Of a DNA stretch of 64,000 bases, positions 18,051 through 26,722 are shown piece after piece (positions within the stretch are counted from its first letter, which is position 1; each line of letters opens with the position of its first letter). The notes below the pieces were generated by a model. The model was given only the letters and a program-made list of their open reading frames with translations, did not search any database and was not told the DNA's origin. Source of the stretch: Aliamphritea ceti (GTDB lineage Bacteria > Pseudomonadota > Gammaproteobacteria > Pseudomonadales > Balneatricaceae); the NCBI RefSeq assembly GCF_024347215.1, contig NZ_AP025282.1, positions 62,001 through 126,000 on the forward strand, written 5' to 3'. The translations under genes and the position numbers were made by a program.

Positions 18051-18892
18051 TGACCACCCTGACAGCTATAGATTACCGCGCCGATGATGCCCGGCAGCAG
18101 TTTGTTGAATCCCTGCGTGAAACCGGTTTTGGTGTCCTGAAAAATCATCCTATCCGTCAGGAGCTGGTGACATCTATTTATCAGAACTGGCAGACTTTTT
18201 TTGACGGTGATACTAAGCAGGATTTTCTGTTTAACAAAGGCACTCAGGACGGTTTTTTTCCGGCGAGTGTCTCCGAAGTGGCGAAAGACCACAAAGTAAA
18301 AGACATCAAAGAGTATTACCACTACTACCCCTGGGGTCAGTGCCCGGACGAGCTTCACGCAGAAATCAGTGAATATTACCGTGAAGCAAACAGTCTCGCC
18401 GGTGAACTGCTGAGCTGGATTGAAGCCTTCAGCCCGGGTGAAATTGCGGCAGGATATAGCCAACCGCTGACATCCATGATTGAAGGCAGTCAGTCGACCC
18501 TGTTACGGGTATTGCACTATCCGCCACTGCAGGGTGACGAAGAAGCTGATGCAATCCGTGCAGCAGCCCATGAGGATATTAACCTGATTACGATTCTGCC
18601 GGCGGCAAATGAGCCGGGCTTGCAGGTGAAGTCTAAGGAGGGCAGCTGGCTGGATGTACCTTGTGAGTTCGGTAACCTGATCATTAATATTGGCGATATG
18701 TTGCAGGAAGCTTCCGGGCATTATTTTCCATCCACCACACATCGGGTTATTAACCCTGAAGGCGCGAATATGCAGCGTTCGCGGATCTCTCTGCCGCTGT
18801 TTTTGCATCCTAAGCCTGAAGTGGTGCTATCTGAGCGCTATACAGCAGACAGCTATCTGACAGAGCGTCTGAAAGAGTTAGGCGTTATCTGA
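18050..18892 (+). CDS. Isopenicillin N synthase-like Fe(II)/2-oxoglutarate oxygenase
   Basis: 280 residues. The iron triad is intact: His174 and Asp176 in AAHEDINLITIL and His231 in STTHRVINP, with Arg245-x-Ser247 (RSRISLP) for 2-oxoglutarate. N-terminal DIOX_N-like region (residues ~10-110) and C-terminal jelly-roll region are both present, so it should be active. It overlaps the nucleoside hydrolase gene by one base and ends the operon. Relatives in this superfamily include thymine-7-hydroxylase and the IPNS-type enzymes; oxidation of a nucleobase is an inference from position, not shown by sequence. Confidence 0.88.
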   Translation: MTTLTAIDYRADDARQQFVESLRETGFGVLKNHPIRQELVTSIYQNWQTFFDGDTKQDFLFNKGTQDGFFPASVSEVAKDHKVKDIKEYYHYYPWGQCPDELHAEISEYYREANSLAGELLSWIEAFSPGEIAAGYSQPLTSMIEGSQSTLLRVLHYPPLQGDEEADAIRAAAHEDINLITILPAANEPGLQVKSKEGSWLDVPCEFGNLIINIGDMLQEASGHYFPSTTHRVINPEGANMQRSRISLPLFLHPKPEVVLSERYTADSYLTERLKELGVI

Positions 18893-18956
18893 ACGTTCTG
18901 ATTAAACAGGCATCTGATACACTTATGCGGATGTCTGAATGCTATGGAAGTAAATC

Positions 18957-19712
18957 ATGAAAAAGTTAGCCCGGGTTGCTGCGGCAGTCGGTTTATCGCT
19001 GGCGCTGACCGGCTGTGTTAAAGATGGCGAACTGAATATGGCCAGTGCAGTGATGTTGGGCACCAGTGTGCTGCAGGCTGCTACGCTGGATGAAAAACAG
19101 GTCGTGAAGACCGCTTCTTTATCGGCCAAAGAGCTGGATAAGAAGAATAAAGTTGCAGCGCCAGGCAGCAAGTACGATGCGCGTTTACAGCGAATTGTTC
19201 GCGGGTTGGAAAATGCAGATGGGCTGAAGCTTAATTATAAGGTTTATCTGGATAAGAGCGTCAATGCCTTTGCTATGCCTGACGGCACAGTAAGAGTGCA
19301 TTCTGGTTTGTTAGATGCGATGCCGGATGATCAGGTTTTAGCGGTTATTGGTCATGAAATTGGTCACGTGAAGCTGAAACACAGTTATAACCAGATGCGC
19401 AGCCAGTTGCTAACAAACGCTGCATTTCAGACAGCAGCATCCGCTGGCGGTGATATTGGCGCACTGACGTCTTCACAGCTGGGTGGCCTGGCTTATAAAG
19501 CGGTTAATGCTCAGTTTTCACAACACGATGAACTGGCTGCTGACCGTTATGCGGTAGAGTTTCTCAGGTCACGCAATCAGGACCCTCGGGCAATGACCCG
19601 TTCGATTAAAACTCTGCAGGCTAAGTATGGCAGCGGCGGTGGTTTTCTGAGCAGTCACCCGTCGAATCCGCAGCGAATTCATAATCTGGAAAAAACGATT
19701 TCCGGGCAGTGA
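18957..19712 (+). CDS. loiP: M48-family lipoprotein metalloprotease (LoiP/YggG-like)
   Basis: A 251-residue protein, close to E. coli LoiP (252). The signal peptide ends in LALTGC, a lipobox, so the mature protein is a lipoprotein. The zinc site is GHEIGHVKLKHS, with the third ligand Glu in the ELAADRYAVEF block. Members degrade misfolded envelope proteins with partners such as BepA. It has its own context, 64 bases after the oxygenase gene, and is closed by a strong terminator. Confidence 0.85.
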   Translation: MKKLARVAAAVGLSLALTGCVKDGELNMASAVMLGTSVLQAATLDEKQVVKTASLSAKELDKKNKVAAPGSKYDARLQRIVRGLENADGLKLNYKVYLDKSVNAFAMPDGTVRVHSGLLDAMPDDQVLAVIGHEIGHVKLKHSYNQMRSQLLTNAAFQTAASAGGDIGALTSSQLGGLAYKAVNAQFSQHDELAADRYAVEFLRSRNQDPRAMTRSIKTLQAKYGSGGGFLSSHPSNPQRIHNLEKTISGQ

Positions 19713-19724
19713 AAGCTGAATGAC

Positions 19725-19756
19725 AAAAAACGGAGGCTATGGCCTCCGTTTTTTTA
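19725..19756. terminator. Bidirectional intrinsic terminator
   Basis: A-run, then ACGGAGGC, loop TATG-like, GCCTCCGT and a seven-T run at 19749-19755. The A and T runs on both sides let it serve the M48 gene on the plus strand and the MFS gene on the minus strand, which converge here. Confidence 0.9.
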
Positions 19757-19769
19757 TGTGATTGTCAGA

Positions 19770-21233
19770 TCAGGTTGTCTGTAAGCCCGAATCATTTTCA
19801 GTTCCCTGATCTTTAGCGGATACACGACGGTAAAACAGAATAGCGATGAATATTGCGACAACCGCGACCCCGGCAAAACACAGGTATAGCCAGTAAGCAG
19901 AGCTGGCAACAGGTGCCATGCCGGCTTCATTGAAACCGCTCAGGTTGACCACAATTCCCGCTAACGCAGCACCAAAGGCAATTGCAAACTGCTGCACGGT
20001 AGATAGTGCTGAGCCTGCAATATCAGCATCTTCCGGCGGGCTGAATTTAAGTGCAAAAGTGGACAGATGCGGCCAGCCGATACCTACCCCGGCACCTACT
20101 GCGATAAGAGACAGGCTGATAAGTACAATCATCAGTGTGTTGCTGTCAGAGTATGCAGGAACAGTAAGCACCAGCCCCAGCATGCCGAACAGAATCGCAT
20201 AGGGCCCAAAGCGAATAGTTCTGTGCATAGAGGCGCCTGAGAAGCGCGCACTGAGGATTTCGGATATTACCCAGCCTACCGACATCATTGCTGCTACATA
20301 GCCAGCTAGCAGCGGTGTCTGGCCGTGTAATACCTGCAGATAAAACGGAATATAGATCTCACTGGCAACGCAAAAGATTAACAGAGCCAGCAGGAGTAAT
20401 GTCAGACATAGGGGAGAACCGAAGGTAAAGGTACCCCGGGGAAATAACCGTGAGGGGCTGTTTGCCTCAAGTTTGGCAAGCAACAGTATGCAAATAACCG
20501 CCACGGCAATGCCGGCCAGATTTAGCAGTAATTCAGGGCGGGTACCTGCCAGAGACAGCACCAAAACAGCGACGGCAAGCAGGAATAGCTGTCGGAGAGG
20601 TATTTTTGTAATAGTTGTCTGTGCCTGTTTTGCGGGCAGCATCAAACTGGTGAGTAGCAGATAAAGTAAGGTAATCGGTGCCAGTATCGCGAATCCCAGT
20701 CGCCAGGTAAGCAGCTCTGCAAACATGCCTCCAATAGCCGGGCCAACCAGCAAAGCGACACCATATACGCCGGATAGCAGTGCCATAGCACGTGGCCAGA
20801 GTCGCTCTTCGAAGACCAGCATAATCATCCCATAGCAAAAGCTGAATAACAGGCCGCCGCCTGCCCCCTGCACTGTCCGGCCAAGTAGCATGACGGACAT
20901 ATTTGGTGCGGCTGCGGCTATCAGGCTGCCCAGCAGAAAGATGACGCTACCAATAGCATAGGCTTTTTTGGGGCCAGCCTGATTCAGTAATTTACCGCTG
21001 ACAGCCGCGCTTAAAATAGCCGCCAGCATGAATAGCGTGGTATTCCATGCGTAAAGGTGTTGTCCGCCGATGTCCGTGACTATGGATGGCAGCATCGTTG
21101 TTGAAATATAAGTATTAACAGCATGCAGGCACATGCCTCCGGTCAGTGCCAATGACAGTACTCCGTTACGGCCACTGAGAAGTTCAGACCAGCGTGCGTC
21201 TGCCGGAGGGGTGTTGTGTGTTTGCTTAGACAT
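19770..21233 (-). CDS. MFS drug/metabolite exporter
   Basis: 487 residues from ATG 21233; the frame is open upstream within the ABC gene but the ATG, which overlaps the ABC stop by eight bases, gives the sensible start. Many hydrophobic segments (about 14, DHA2-like). Motif A-like RTVQGAGGGLLFSF and the antiporter motif C GVYGVALLVGPAIGG indicate a proton-coupled exporter. The overlap with the Atm1-like gene means the two are co-transcribed and translationally coupled, probably under the operator at 23.2 kb. Substrate is unknown. Confidence 0.88.
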   Translation of the reverse strand: MSKQTHNTPPADARWSELLSGRNGVLSLALTGGMCLHAVNTYISTTMLPSIVTDIGGQHLYAWNTTLFMLAAILSAAVSGKLLNQAGPKKAYAIGSVIFLLGSLIAAAAPNMSVMLLGRTVQGAGGGLLFSFCYGMIMLVFEERLWPRAMALLSGVYGVALLVGPAIGGMFAELLTWRLGFAILAPITLLYLLLTSLMLPAKQAQTTITKIPLRQLFLLAVAVLVLSLAGTRPELLLNLAGIAVAVICILLLAKLEANSPSRLFPRGTFTFGSPLCLTLLLLALLIFCVASEIYIPFYLQVLHGQTPLLAGYVAAMMSVGWVISEILSARFSGASMHRTIRFGPYAILFGMLGLVLTVPAYSDSNTLMIVLISLSLIAVGAGVGIGWPHLSTFALKFSPPEDADIAGSALSTVQQFAIAFGAALAGIVVNLSGFNEAGMAPVASSAYWLYLCFAGVAVVAIFIAILFYRRVSAKDQGTENDSGLQTT

Positions 21234-23121
21234 TATCCGCGTCCTTGTTGGCAGAGTTTGTTGAGCTGGATATCGGGGCGCCGGGAGCGTCCAACTGATG
21301 TTGCCACATTTGTGCGTACAAACCGGCCTGTTCGAGCAGCTCGCTATGGGTGCCACGTTCAGCAACTTTGCCCTGTTGCAGCACCAGAATCTGATCTGCA
21401 TCGACAACGGTTGATAAACGGTGCGCAATGGTCATAACGCTGCGGCCCTGCCCCATTGCCTTGAGGCTTTCCTGAATATCTCGTTCGGTCTGGCTGTCCA
21501 GTGCAGAAGTGGCTTCATCAAGGAGTAAAATCGGAGGGTTTTTCAACAGGGTACGGGCAATGCCTACCCGCTGCTTTTCGCCTCCGGAAAGTTTCAGTCC
21601 CCGTTCGCCTACGGTTGTGTCATAGCCTTTAGGTAAGGCGCTGACAAACTCATGAATCCTGGCTGCTTTGGCCGCGGCTTCAACCTCTGCCTGGCTGGCG
21701 TCGGGGCGGCCATAAGCAATGTTGTAGTAGATAGTATCGTTGAACAGAACCGTATCTTGCGGCACAACACCTATGCTTGCATGTAAGCTGTCCTGAGTAA
21801 CGTCACGTACATCCTGTGCATCGATAAGTAATGCGCCTTTCTGGACATCATAAAAACGGAATAACAGCCTACCGATGGTGGATTTTCCTGAGCCGGAAGC
21901 ACCAACAATTGCCAGTGTCTGGCCAGCTTCCAGTGTCAGACTGACGCCTTGCAGAATCGGCCGTTCCGGTTCATAGCTGAAGTGCACGTTATCCAGCTGG
22001 ATGCGACCGCCCTGCACTTGCAGCTCTGGCGCGTCAGGCTTGTCAGTAATTTCAGCGGGCTGGCCTAACAAGTCGAACATCTCCCCCATATCAACCAGTG
22101 ACTGGCGGATCTCACGATAAACATAGCCAAGATAATTCAGCGGCATCATTACCTGCATCATGTAAGCGTTAACCATGACAAACCCACCTACAGTAAGCTC
22201 GCCGCTCATGACATCTCTGGCAGCCAGCAGCAGTGCCAGTACCAGGCCAACATTGAGAATTAAGGACTGCCCTGCGTTGAGCATCCCCAGTGAACTGATG
22301 GTTTTTAATGACGCGGTTTCATAGCCGGCCATAGCACGGTCGTAACGATCGGCTTCACGGTTTTCTGCACCGAAATATTTTACCGTTTCAAAATTCAGAA
22401 GGCTGTCGATGGCTTTCTGATTCGCGTCCTTATCCTGATCGTTCATCTCCCGGCGTATTCTTACCCGCCATTCGGTTACCTTAGTTGTGAATGCGACGTA
22501 CAGGCTGACAATGCCGACCACAACCGCCAGATACCAGACATCAAATACAAAAATCAGTATCAGTGAGATCAGTAGCAATTCAAGAATCAACGGACCGATG
22601 TTAAAAAGGATAAAGCGCAGCAAAAAGTCGACACCTTTTACACCCCGCTCTATGACGCGGTTAAGGCTGCCGGTTTTACGGCTGATGTGATAACGCAGAG
22701 ATAGTTGGTGTACATGGCTGATAGTTTCCCGGGCCAGCATCCGCAACGCGCGCTGACCTACCCTTGAAAAAACCACGTTGCGTAATTCTTCAAACAACAC
22801 GCTCATCAGGCGTGCCATACCAAAAGCGATTACCAGCCCGGTTGTACCTACCGCCAAAAGCCAGCTGGGGTCGCTGTTGTCACCGGCCATCGCGTCAACG
22901 GCATTTTTGTACAGGAAAGGCGTGCCAACAATGATCAGTTTAGCCGTTAACAGCAGCGACAGTGACAGAACCACCCGGCGTTTTACCCAGGGCTGATCGG
23001 CGGGCCAGAGAAAAGGCGCGACTCTGCGCAGGGTGCGCCAGCCACGTTGTCGTTCAGCATGTTTTTCAGCCTCATCGGGGTTACTGCTGAAGGCTTTTTC
23101 GGTCGCGCTGGTGTTGGCCAT
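21226..23121 (-). CDS. Atm1-type ABC half-exporter
   Basis: A 631-residue fusion of a type I exporter membrane domain (six TM segments, residues ~45-340) and an NBD. NBD motifs are complete: Walker A GASGSGKSTIGRLLFRF, signature LSGGEKQRVGIART, Walker B ILLLDEATSALD. TPFLYKNAVDAM in the first TM region and FGAENREADRYDRA are typical of Atm1/ABCB7 relatives, which export glutathione-linked or sulphur compounds and give metal tolerance. Works as a homodimer in the inner membrane. The gene is first in an operon with the MFS gene. Confidence 0.9.
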   Translation of the reverse strand: MANTSATEKAFSSNPDEAEKHAERQRGWRTLRRVAPFLWPADQPWVKRRVVLSLSLLLTAKLIIVGTPFLYKNAVDAMAGDNSDPSWLLAVGTTGLVIAFGMARLMSVLFEELRNVVFSRVGQRALRMLARETISHVHQLSLRYHISRKTGSLNRVIERGVKGVDFLLRFILFNIGPLILELLLISLILIFVFDVWYLAVVVGIVSLYVAFTTKVTEWRVRIRREMNDQDKDANQKAIDSLLNFETVKYFGAENREADRYDRAMAGYETASLKTISSLGMLNAGQSLILNVGLVLALLLAARDVMSGELTVGGFVMVNAYMMQVMMPLNYLGYVYREIRQSLVDMGEMFDLLGQPAEITDKPDAPELQVQGGRIQLDNVHFSYEPERPILQGVSLTLEAGQTLAIVGASGSGKSTIGRLLFRFYDVQKGALLIDAQDVRDVTQDSLHASIGVVPQDTVLFNDTIYYNIAYGRPDASQAEVEAAAKAARIHEFVSALPKGYDTTVGERGLKLSGGEKQRVGIARTLLKNPPILLLDEATSALDSQTERDIQESLKAMGQGRSVMTIAHRLSTVVDADQILVLQQGKVAERGTHSELLEQAGLYAQMWQHQLDAPGAPISSSTNSANKDADNV

Positions 23122-23193
23122 TAAGGCGTTCTCCGGAACTTTGAAAAGATGTATTGATCTTGGCTTGCGGATCAGAAAATTGAAAGTCGCGGG

Positions 23194-23224
23194 AGAATAA
23201 AACCTTAACCTAGGTTGAGGTCAA
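23194..23224 (-). promoter_or_regulatory. MerR/SoxR-type promoter and operator
   Basis: On the minus strand a -35 TTGACC (23224-23219) and a -10 TATTCT (23199-23194) are separated by 19 bases, the long spacer typical of MerR-family activation. The spacer holds a dyad, ACCTTAACC/GGTTGAGGT on the plus strand at 23202-23221, with eight of nine positions complementary. On the minus strand it reads CCTCAACCTAGGTTAAGG, close to the SoxR box pattern CCTCAAGTTAACTTGAGG known from E. coli and Pseudomonas. It lies about 70 bases before the Atm1-like gene. Confidence 0.6.
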
Positions 23225-23521
23225 GTTATCTGGCTGTTGAAGTGAATATTCTTCTCCGGATATTACAGCTGCTAAGACATATGTTTCGTCGGTTCAGAAT
23301 TTTAGTTGGTCAAAATGGGATGTCTGATCTGATCAGGGTGATTTACAGAGCTGTCATTAGGTATATATCATATATATGACTTATATGATCTGATGGTTGT
23401 GTGAGCAAACAGAATAAATATAAAAACTGCCCACTGATGATACTGGCTCTCAGCCTTTGTAGCGCCGCTCCCTTGCTTAGTAACGTCAGTGAAAACGTGC
23501 GTGCACGTGAGGAGTAAGGCA
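23225..23521. other. Intergenic region between operator and chemoreceptor gene
   Basis: About 300 bases, AT-rich near 23360-23390 (TATATATCATATATATGA), which could supply -10 boxes for the chemoreceptor gene. No open frame with a ribosome site was seen except the short in-frame extension of the chemoreceptor from a GTG at 23489. Confidence 0.4.
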
Positions 23522-25192
23522 ATGCTGAACCGCATAAAAGATCTGTCCATAAAGAACAAAATTAATGCGCTGGTGTTAATCCTGATGGCCCTGCTGGTAC
23601 TTATTTCAGGTTTCGGAACACTTAAAATTGATGCCATCAGTGGCAAGCTCAGCGCTATTTCCAGTGAAGAAATCCCCCTTGCTAAACTGTTTAATGACGT
23701 GACTATCAGTCAGTTACACGAAGCGATACTGATAGAGCGGGCCATGCGCGGTGAAGGCATTGGCTATGGGGAAATAGACATTCCGGCGCTGGGCACGGCT
23801 ACTGCTGAGATAGCGACGCAAATCAGTGACCAGATAGCTCAGGGGCAAAATATTATTACTGAACTGCGCCAGCAGGCGGTGAGCTCCGATGGCTTAGAAG
23901 TACTGGCCCAGCAGTTCTCTGTAGTAGAAGCGCAGCATCAGGCGCTGAATCAGCAAATTGAGAATTTTTACCGGGCGATAGATGCCGGTGAAAGTGTCTC
24001 GCCGGATGAGTCTGCAGCCATTATTACCAGCAGAGATGAAATCAATCGTTCACTGGCAGACTTACTCCTGGCAGTAAATGCCATGACTGAGACCGCTGTT
24101 GCGGATGCCAGCCAGACGAAAGATGACGCTTTGCAGGGCATGCTGGTTATTAGTTTGATATCGGTTCTGATTGGCTTATTACTGGGTACCAGGTTGAGCA
24201 GAGCAATTACTAAACCCTTATCTGAAGCGGTGCTGGTGGCAGATAAACTGGCCGAAGGCGATCTGACTGTGCGACTAAAAGTCAGCGCCAGAGATGAAAC
24301 CGGTCAGCTGTTGCAGGCGATGAATAAGATGACTGATCACTTGCTGGAAATGATTAATGCCATTGCCAGTGCATCCGGTCAGCTCACTGAGGCGGGTAAT
24401 AACGTCACGACGATTTCCGGCCAGACCTCTGCCAACGTTCAGCAGCAAAAGGATAATTTGCAGCATACGGCGGTAGCTATGGAACAGATGACAAGTACTG
24501 TCAGAGAAGTGGCTGAAAGCGCCCAGTTGGCCGCTGGTTCTGCAACAGAAGCGGATAACGAAGCCCGTCAGGGACGCGCTATGGTAGGTCAGGTAAATAC
24601 AGCAATTGAAGCGCTGGCCGGTGATATTGAAAAAGCCCGCGAAGCGATCATGCAGTTGAATACTGAAGCTTCAAACGTGGGTAATATTTTGGATGTTATT
24701 ACGGATGTGGCAGATCAAACTAACCTTCTGGCACTGAATGCGGCCATTGAAGCGGCCCGGGCCGGAGATCATGGGCGAGGCTTTGCGGTAGTAGCAGATG
24801 AAGTTCGGACACTGGCCAGCAGGACGCAGGAATCCACCGTTATGATTCAGCAGCTGATTGAAAGCTTACAGAGTAAAGCTGGCCGTTCAGCTGATGCCAT
24901 GCAGCAGGGCACTGAGAAAACCCGTGAAACGGTAGAGTTAGCTCAGCATGCTGAACAGTCCCTGACACTCATCGGCACGGCAGTTGAACGAATCAATGAT
25001 ATGAATTTGCAAATTGCCAGCGCGGCGGAGCAGCAAAGCAGTACAGCAAATGAGATCAACCGGTCAGTGAATGAGATACATCAGCTGAGTGAGTCTACTT
25101 ATAATGACTCACGGCAAGTGGAAACGGTCAGTGGCCAGGTGGCTGAACTTACTGCTGATTTACGCGGCCTGGTGGCGCATTTCAAAACCTGA
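23522..25192 (+). CDS. Methyl-accepting chemotaxis protein
   Basis: 556 residues from ATG 23522, preceded by GAGGAG. TM1 is about residues 12-32 (ALVLILMALLVLISGF) and TM2 about 200-220 (LVISLISVLIGLLLG). Between them is a periplasmic helical (4HB-like) sensor. A HAMP domain follows, then the signalling hairpin with QTNLLALNAAIEAARAGD and GRGFAVVADEVRTLA. It should pass signals to CheA/CheW at the cell pole. Ligand unknown. No che genes are nearby. Confidence 0.95.
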   Translation: MLNRIKDLSIKNKINALVLILMALLVLISGFGTLKIDAISGKLSAISSEEIPLAKLFNDVTISQLHEAILIERAMRGEGIGYGEIDIPALGTATAEIATQISDQIAQGQNIITELRQQAVSSDGLEVLAQQFSVVEAQHQALNQQIENFYRAIDAGESVSPDESAAIITSRDEINRSLADLLLAVNAMTETAVADASQTKDDALQGMLVISLISVLIGLLLGTRLSRAITKPLSEAVLVADKLAEGDLTVRLKVSARDETGQLLQAMNKMTDHLLEMINAIASASGQLTEAGNNVTTISGQTSANVQQQKDNLQHTAVAMEQMTSTVREVAESAQLAAGSATEADNEARQGRAMVGQVNTAIEALAGDIEKAREAIMQLNTEASNVGNILDVITDVADQTNLLALNAAIEAARAGDHGRGFAVVADEVRTLASRTQESTVMIQQLIESLQSKAGRSADAMQQGTEKTRETVELAQHAEQSLTLIGTAVERINDMNLQIASAAEQQSSTANEINRSVNEIHQLSESTYNDSRQVETVSGQVAELTADLRGLVAHFKT

Positions 25193-25258
25193 ACATTCGT
25201 GAAAACTAAGCATCAGAGCTGTATAAAAGCAGCTCTGAAAACAGAGTTGTTAGCTGGC

Positions 25259-26173
25259 TCATTCGCCGGTGGGGTTAGCAAGGCCCATGACTTCCAATAG
25301 CCAGTCACGGAAGACCCGCATGCCATAGGTTAGCTGGAGATCATCCGGGTAAACCAGATAGAAGGCTTTGCCGGTAATGAGTTCAAGATCAACCGGGATA
25401 ATTAGCTGGTCATACTGCAGCTCCCTGGCCACCAGGCCACGGTCAGAAAGTGCGACGCCCAAGCCTTCCAGTGCGGCGCCTAGAGCCAGCTGAGTACTGG
25501 AAAAGGAAAGACCTTTTTCCAGGCCTGTCATGTTGACGCCGGCCTGTTGCATCATTTTTGGCCATTCATCCTTACGGCTACTGACATGAATAAGTGGCCA
25601 GCTGACTAAATCTTCAGGGCTGCTTATCGCGTCGTGGTCCTCCAGCATGCGAGGGCTGCACACAGGTACAATATGAGAACGGTGGACCAGATAAGCGGTG
25701 ACGCCATCAGGAGCTTTTTCGCCGAAATACACTGCCATATCAAGATCGTTATGATCAAAGTCGATGCGTGATGTACCAACCGCGGCACTGAGGCGCAGCT
25801 CTACTTCCGGGTGACGTATCTGAAAGTCTTTAATTTTCGGCATCAGCCAGCGGTTGAGAAATGCCGGTGGAGCTTCAAAGGTAACAGAGCTGGTATTCGG
25901 TGCAGACATTAGCCGCCGGGTGGCACTGTCCAGTTCATCAAGCGCATGCTGAACCGCGACCAGATACTTTTCACCGGCAATAGTGATGTGCACCTGACGC
26001 TTTTCCCGGTGGAACAGCTTCAGGCCAAGAAAGTCTTCCAGCGACTTTACCTGATGGCTAACCGCTGAAGGGGTAACAAAAAGCTCTTCCGCTGCCTTGA
26101 TAAAACTCCCCAAACGGGCGGCCGCTTCAAAACTGCGCAGGGCATTGAGTGGGGGTAAGCGTCGGATATACAC
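25259..26173 (-). CDS. LysR-family regulator (GcvA-like)
   Basis: 304 residues. The HTH is at residues ~5-65 (LRSFEAAARLGSFIKAAEEL and TPSAVSHQVKSLEDFLG), wording typical of the GcvA/AmpR branch. The rest is a LysR substrate domain with SAAVGTSRIDFDHNDLDMAV. It is convergent with the chemoreceptor gene and faces a 373-base intergenic region. No obvious target gene is adjacent, so the regulon is unknown. Confidence 0.9.
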   Translation of the reverse strand: MYIRRLPPLNALRSFEAAARLGSFIKAAEELFVTPSAVSHQVKSLEDFLGLKLFHREKRQVHITIAGEKYLVAVQHALDELDSATRRLMSAPNTSSVTFEAPPAFLNRWLMPKIKDFQIRHPEVELRLSAAVGTSRIDFDHNDLDMAVYFGEKAPDGVTAYLVHRSHIVPVCSPRMLEDHDAISSPEDLVSWPLIHVSSRKDEWPKMMQQAGVNMTGLEKGLSFSSTQLALGAALEGLGVALSDRGLVARELQYDQLIIPVDLELITGKAFYLVYPDDLQLTYGMRVFRDWLLEVMGLANPTGE

Positions 26174-26340
26174 CTCAATTGGTGAGTTTATTTCACCATT
26201 TTGCTGAAAAACAGTCGTTTGTTATTAACCTGAAGAGACTTTAGTATAAGCATCACGTTGAAGATGATCCACATCCTAAAGAGCGGAATTGCTAAAGGTT
26301 TAGTAGTTAACGTCGGGATTTGTCGTAAACAGATAAGGAT

Positions 26341-26537
26341 CTTGCGTTGCTGAGCAAGCCGTATTCAACACACAGATTTAAGTGTTTTACTGTTTTTAAT
26401 TGATGAGCTTAAATGCTTTAAACAGTAAAGCCGGTTCTTTTGAACCATACAGTTTATAGCACTCGTTTATTTTTTTCGGGACCGTTTATGGTCGTAACGA
26501 GACTCCTTTAGGGCTGCAACTTGCGGCCCTTTTTTTT
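26341..26537 (+). ncRNA. Candidate structured small RNA with intrinsic terminator
   Basis: No coding frame on the plus strand, but a chain of dyads: CTTGC/GCAAG (26341-26358), TTTACTGTTT/AAACAGTAAA (26386-26395 with 26420-26429, enclosing AGC/GCT), GGTTC-TTTT-GAACC (26433-26446), GACC-N6-GGTC (26480-26493) and a terminator AGGGCTGC-AACTT-GCGGCCCT (26510-26530) with a run of eight T. The terminator points along the plus strand, where no gene ends, so some short transcript must end here. Start and promoter are not resolved. Family not recognised. Confidence 0.4.
26510..26537 (+). terminator. Intrinsic terminator without an upstream gene
   Basis: An 8-bp stem with one G-T pair and a five-base loop, followed by T at 26530-26537. 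The nearest plus-strand gene ends at 25192, beyond an intervening minus-strand LysR gene. On the minus strand there is no U-tract, so it does not serve the DUF2986 gene. Confidence 0.8.
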
Positions 26538-26546
26538 GCCTGAAAT

Positions 26547-26711
26547 TTAGCCGTCGGATATTGGCTTAGACGCTGTATCTGGCTGATTTTCTATCAGTTT
26601 TTCTCTGTCAGCTTTAGCGATATAACGTGGTTTGGCTGATATCTTCAGATGGGCATTTGCCTTCTTAGCCTTTCTCTTCAGAGTGTCGTTAATTTTTTTG
26701 CGACGATTCAT
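26547..26711 (-). CDS. DUF2986-like small basic protein
   Basis: A 54-residue protein starting MNRRKKINDTLKRKAKKANA and containing KPRYIAKADREKL. It is very rich in Lys and Arg in its first 30 residues. A paralogue of 49 residues with the same layout lies at 47517-47666, which supports both as real genes. They match what I know as the DUF2986 family of small proteins in marine gammaproteobacteria. The basic stretch suggests nucleic-acid or ribosome binding; no function is established. Its start is 11 bases downstream of the DUF501 gene. Confidence 0.8.
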   Translation of the reverse strand: MNRRKKINDTLKRKAKKANAHLKISAKPRYIAKADREKLIENQPDTASKPISDG

Positions 26712-26722
26712 AGTAGCTTTGC

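Noticed and set aside
25214..25237. Terminator between chemoreceptor and LysR genes
   Set aside because: CAGAGCTG/CAGCTCTG forms a hairpin but neither strand has a following T-run.
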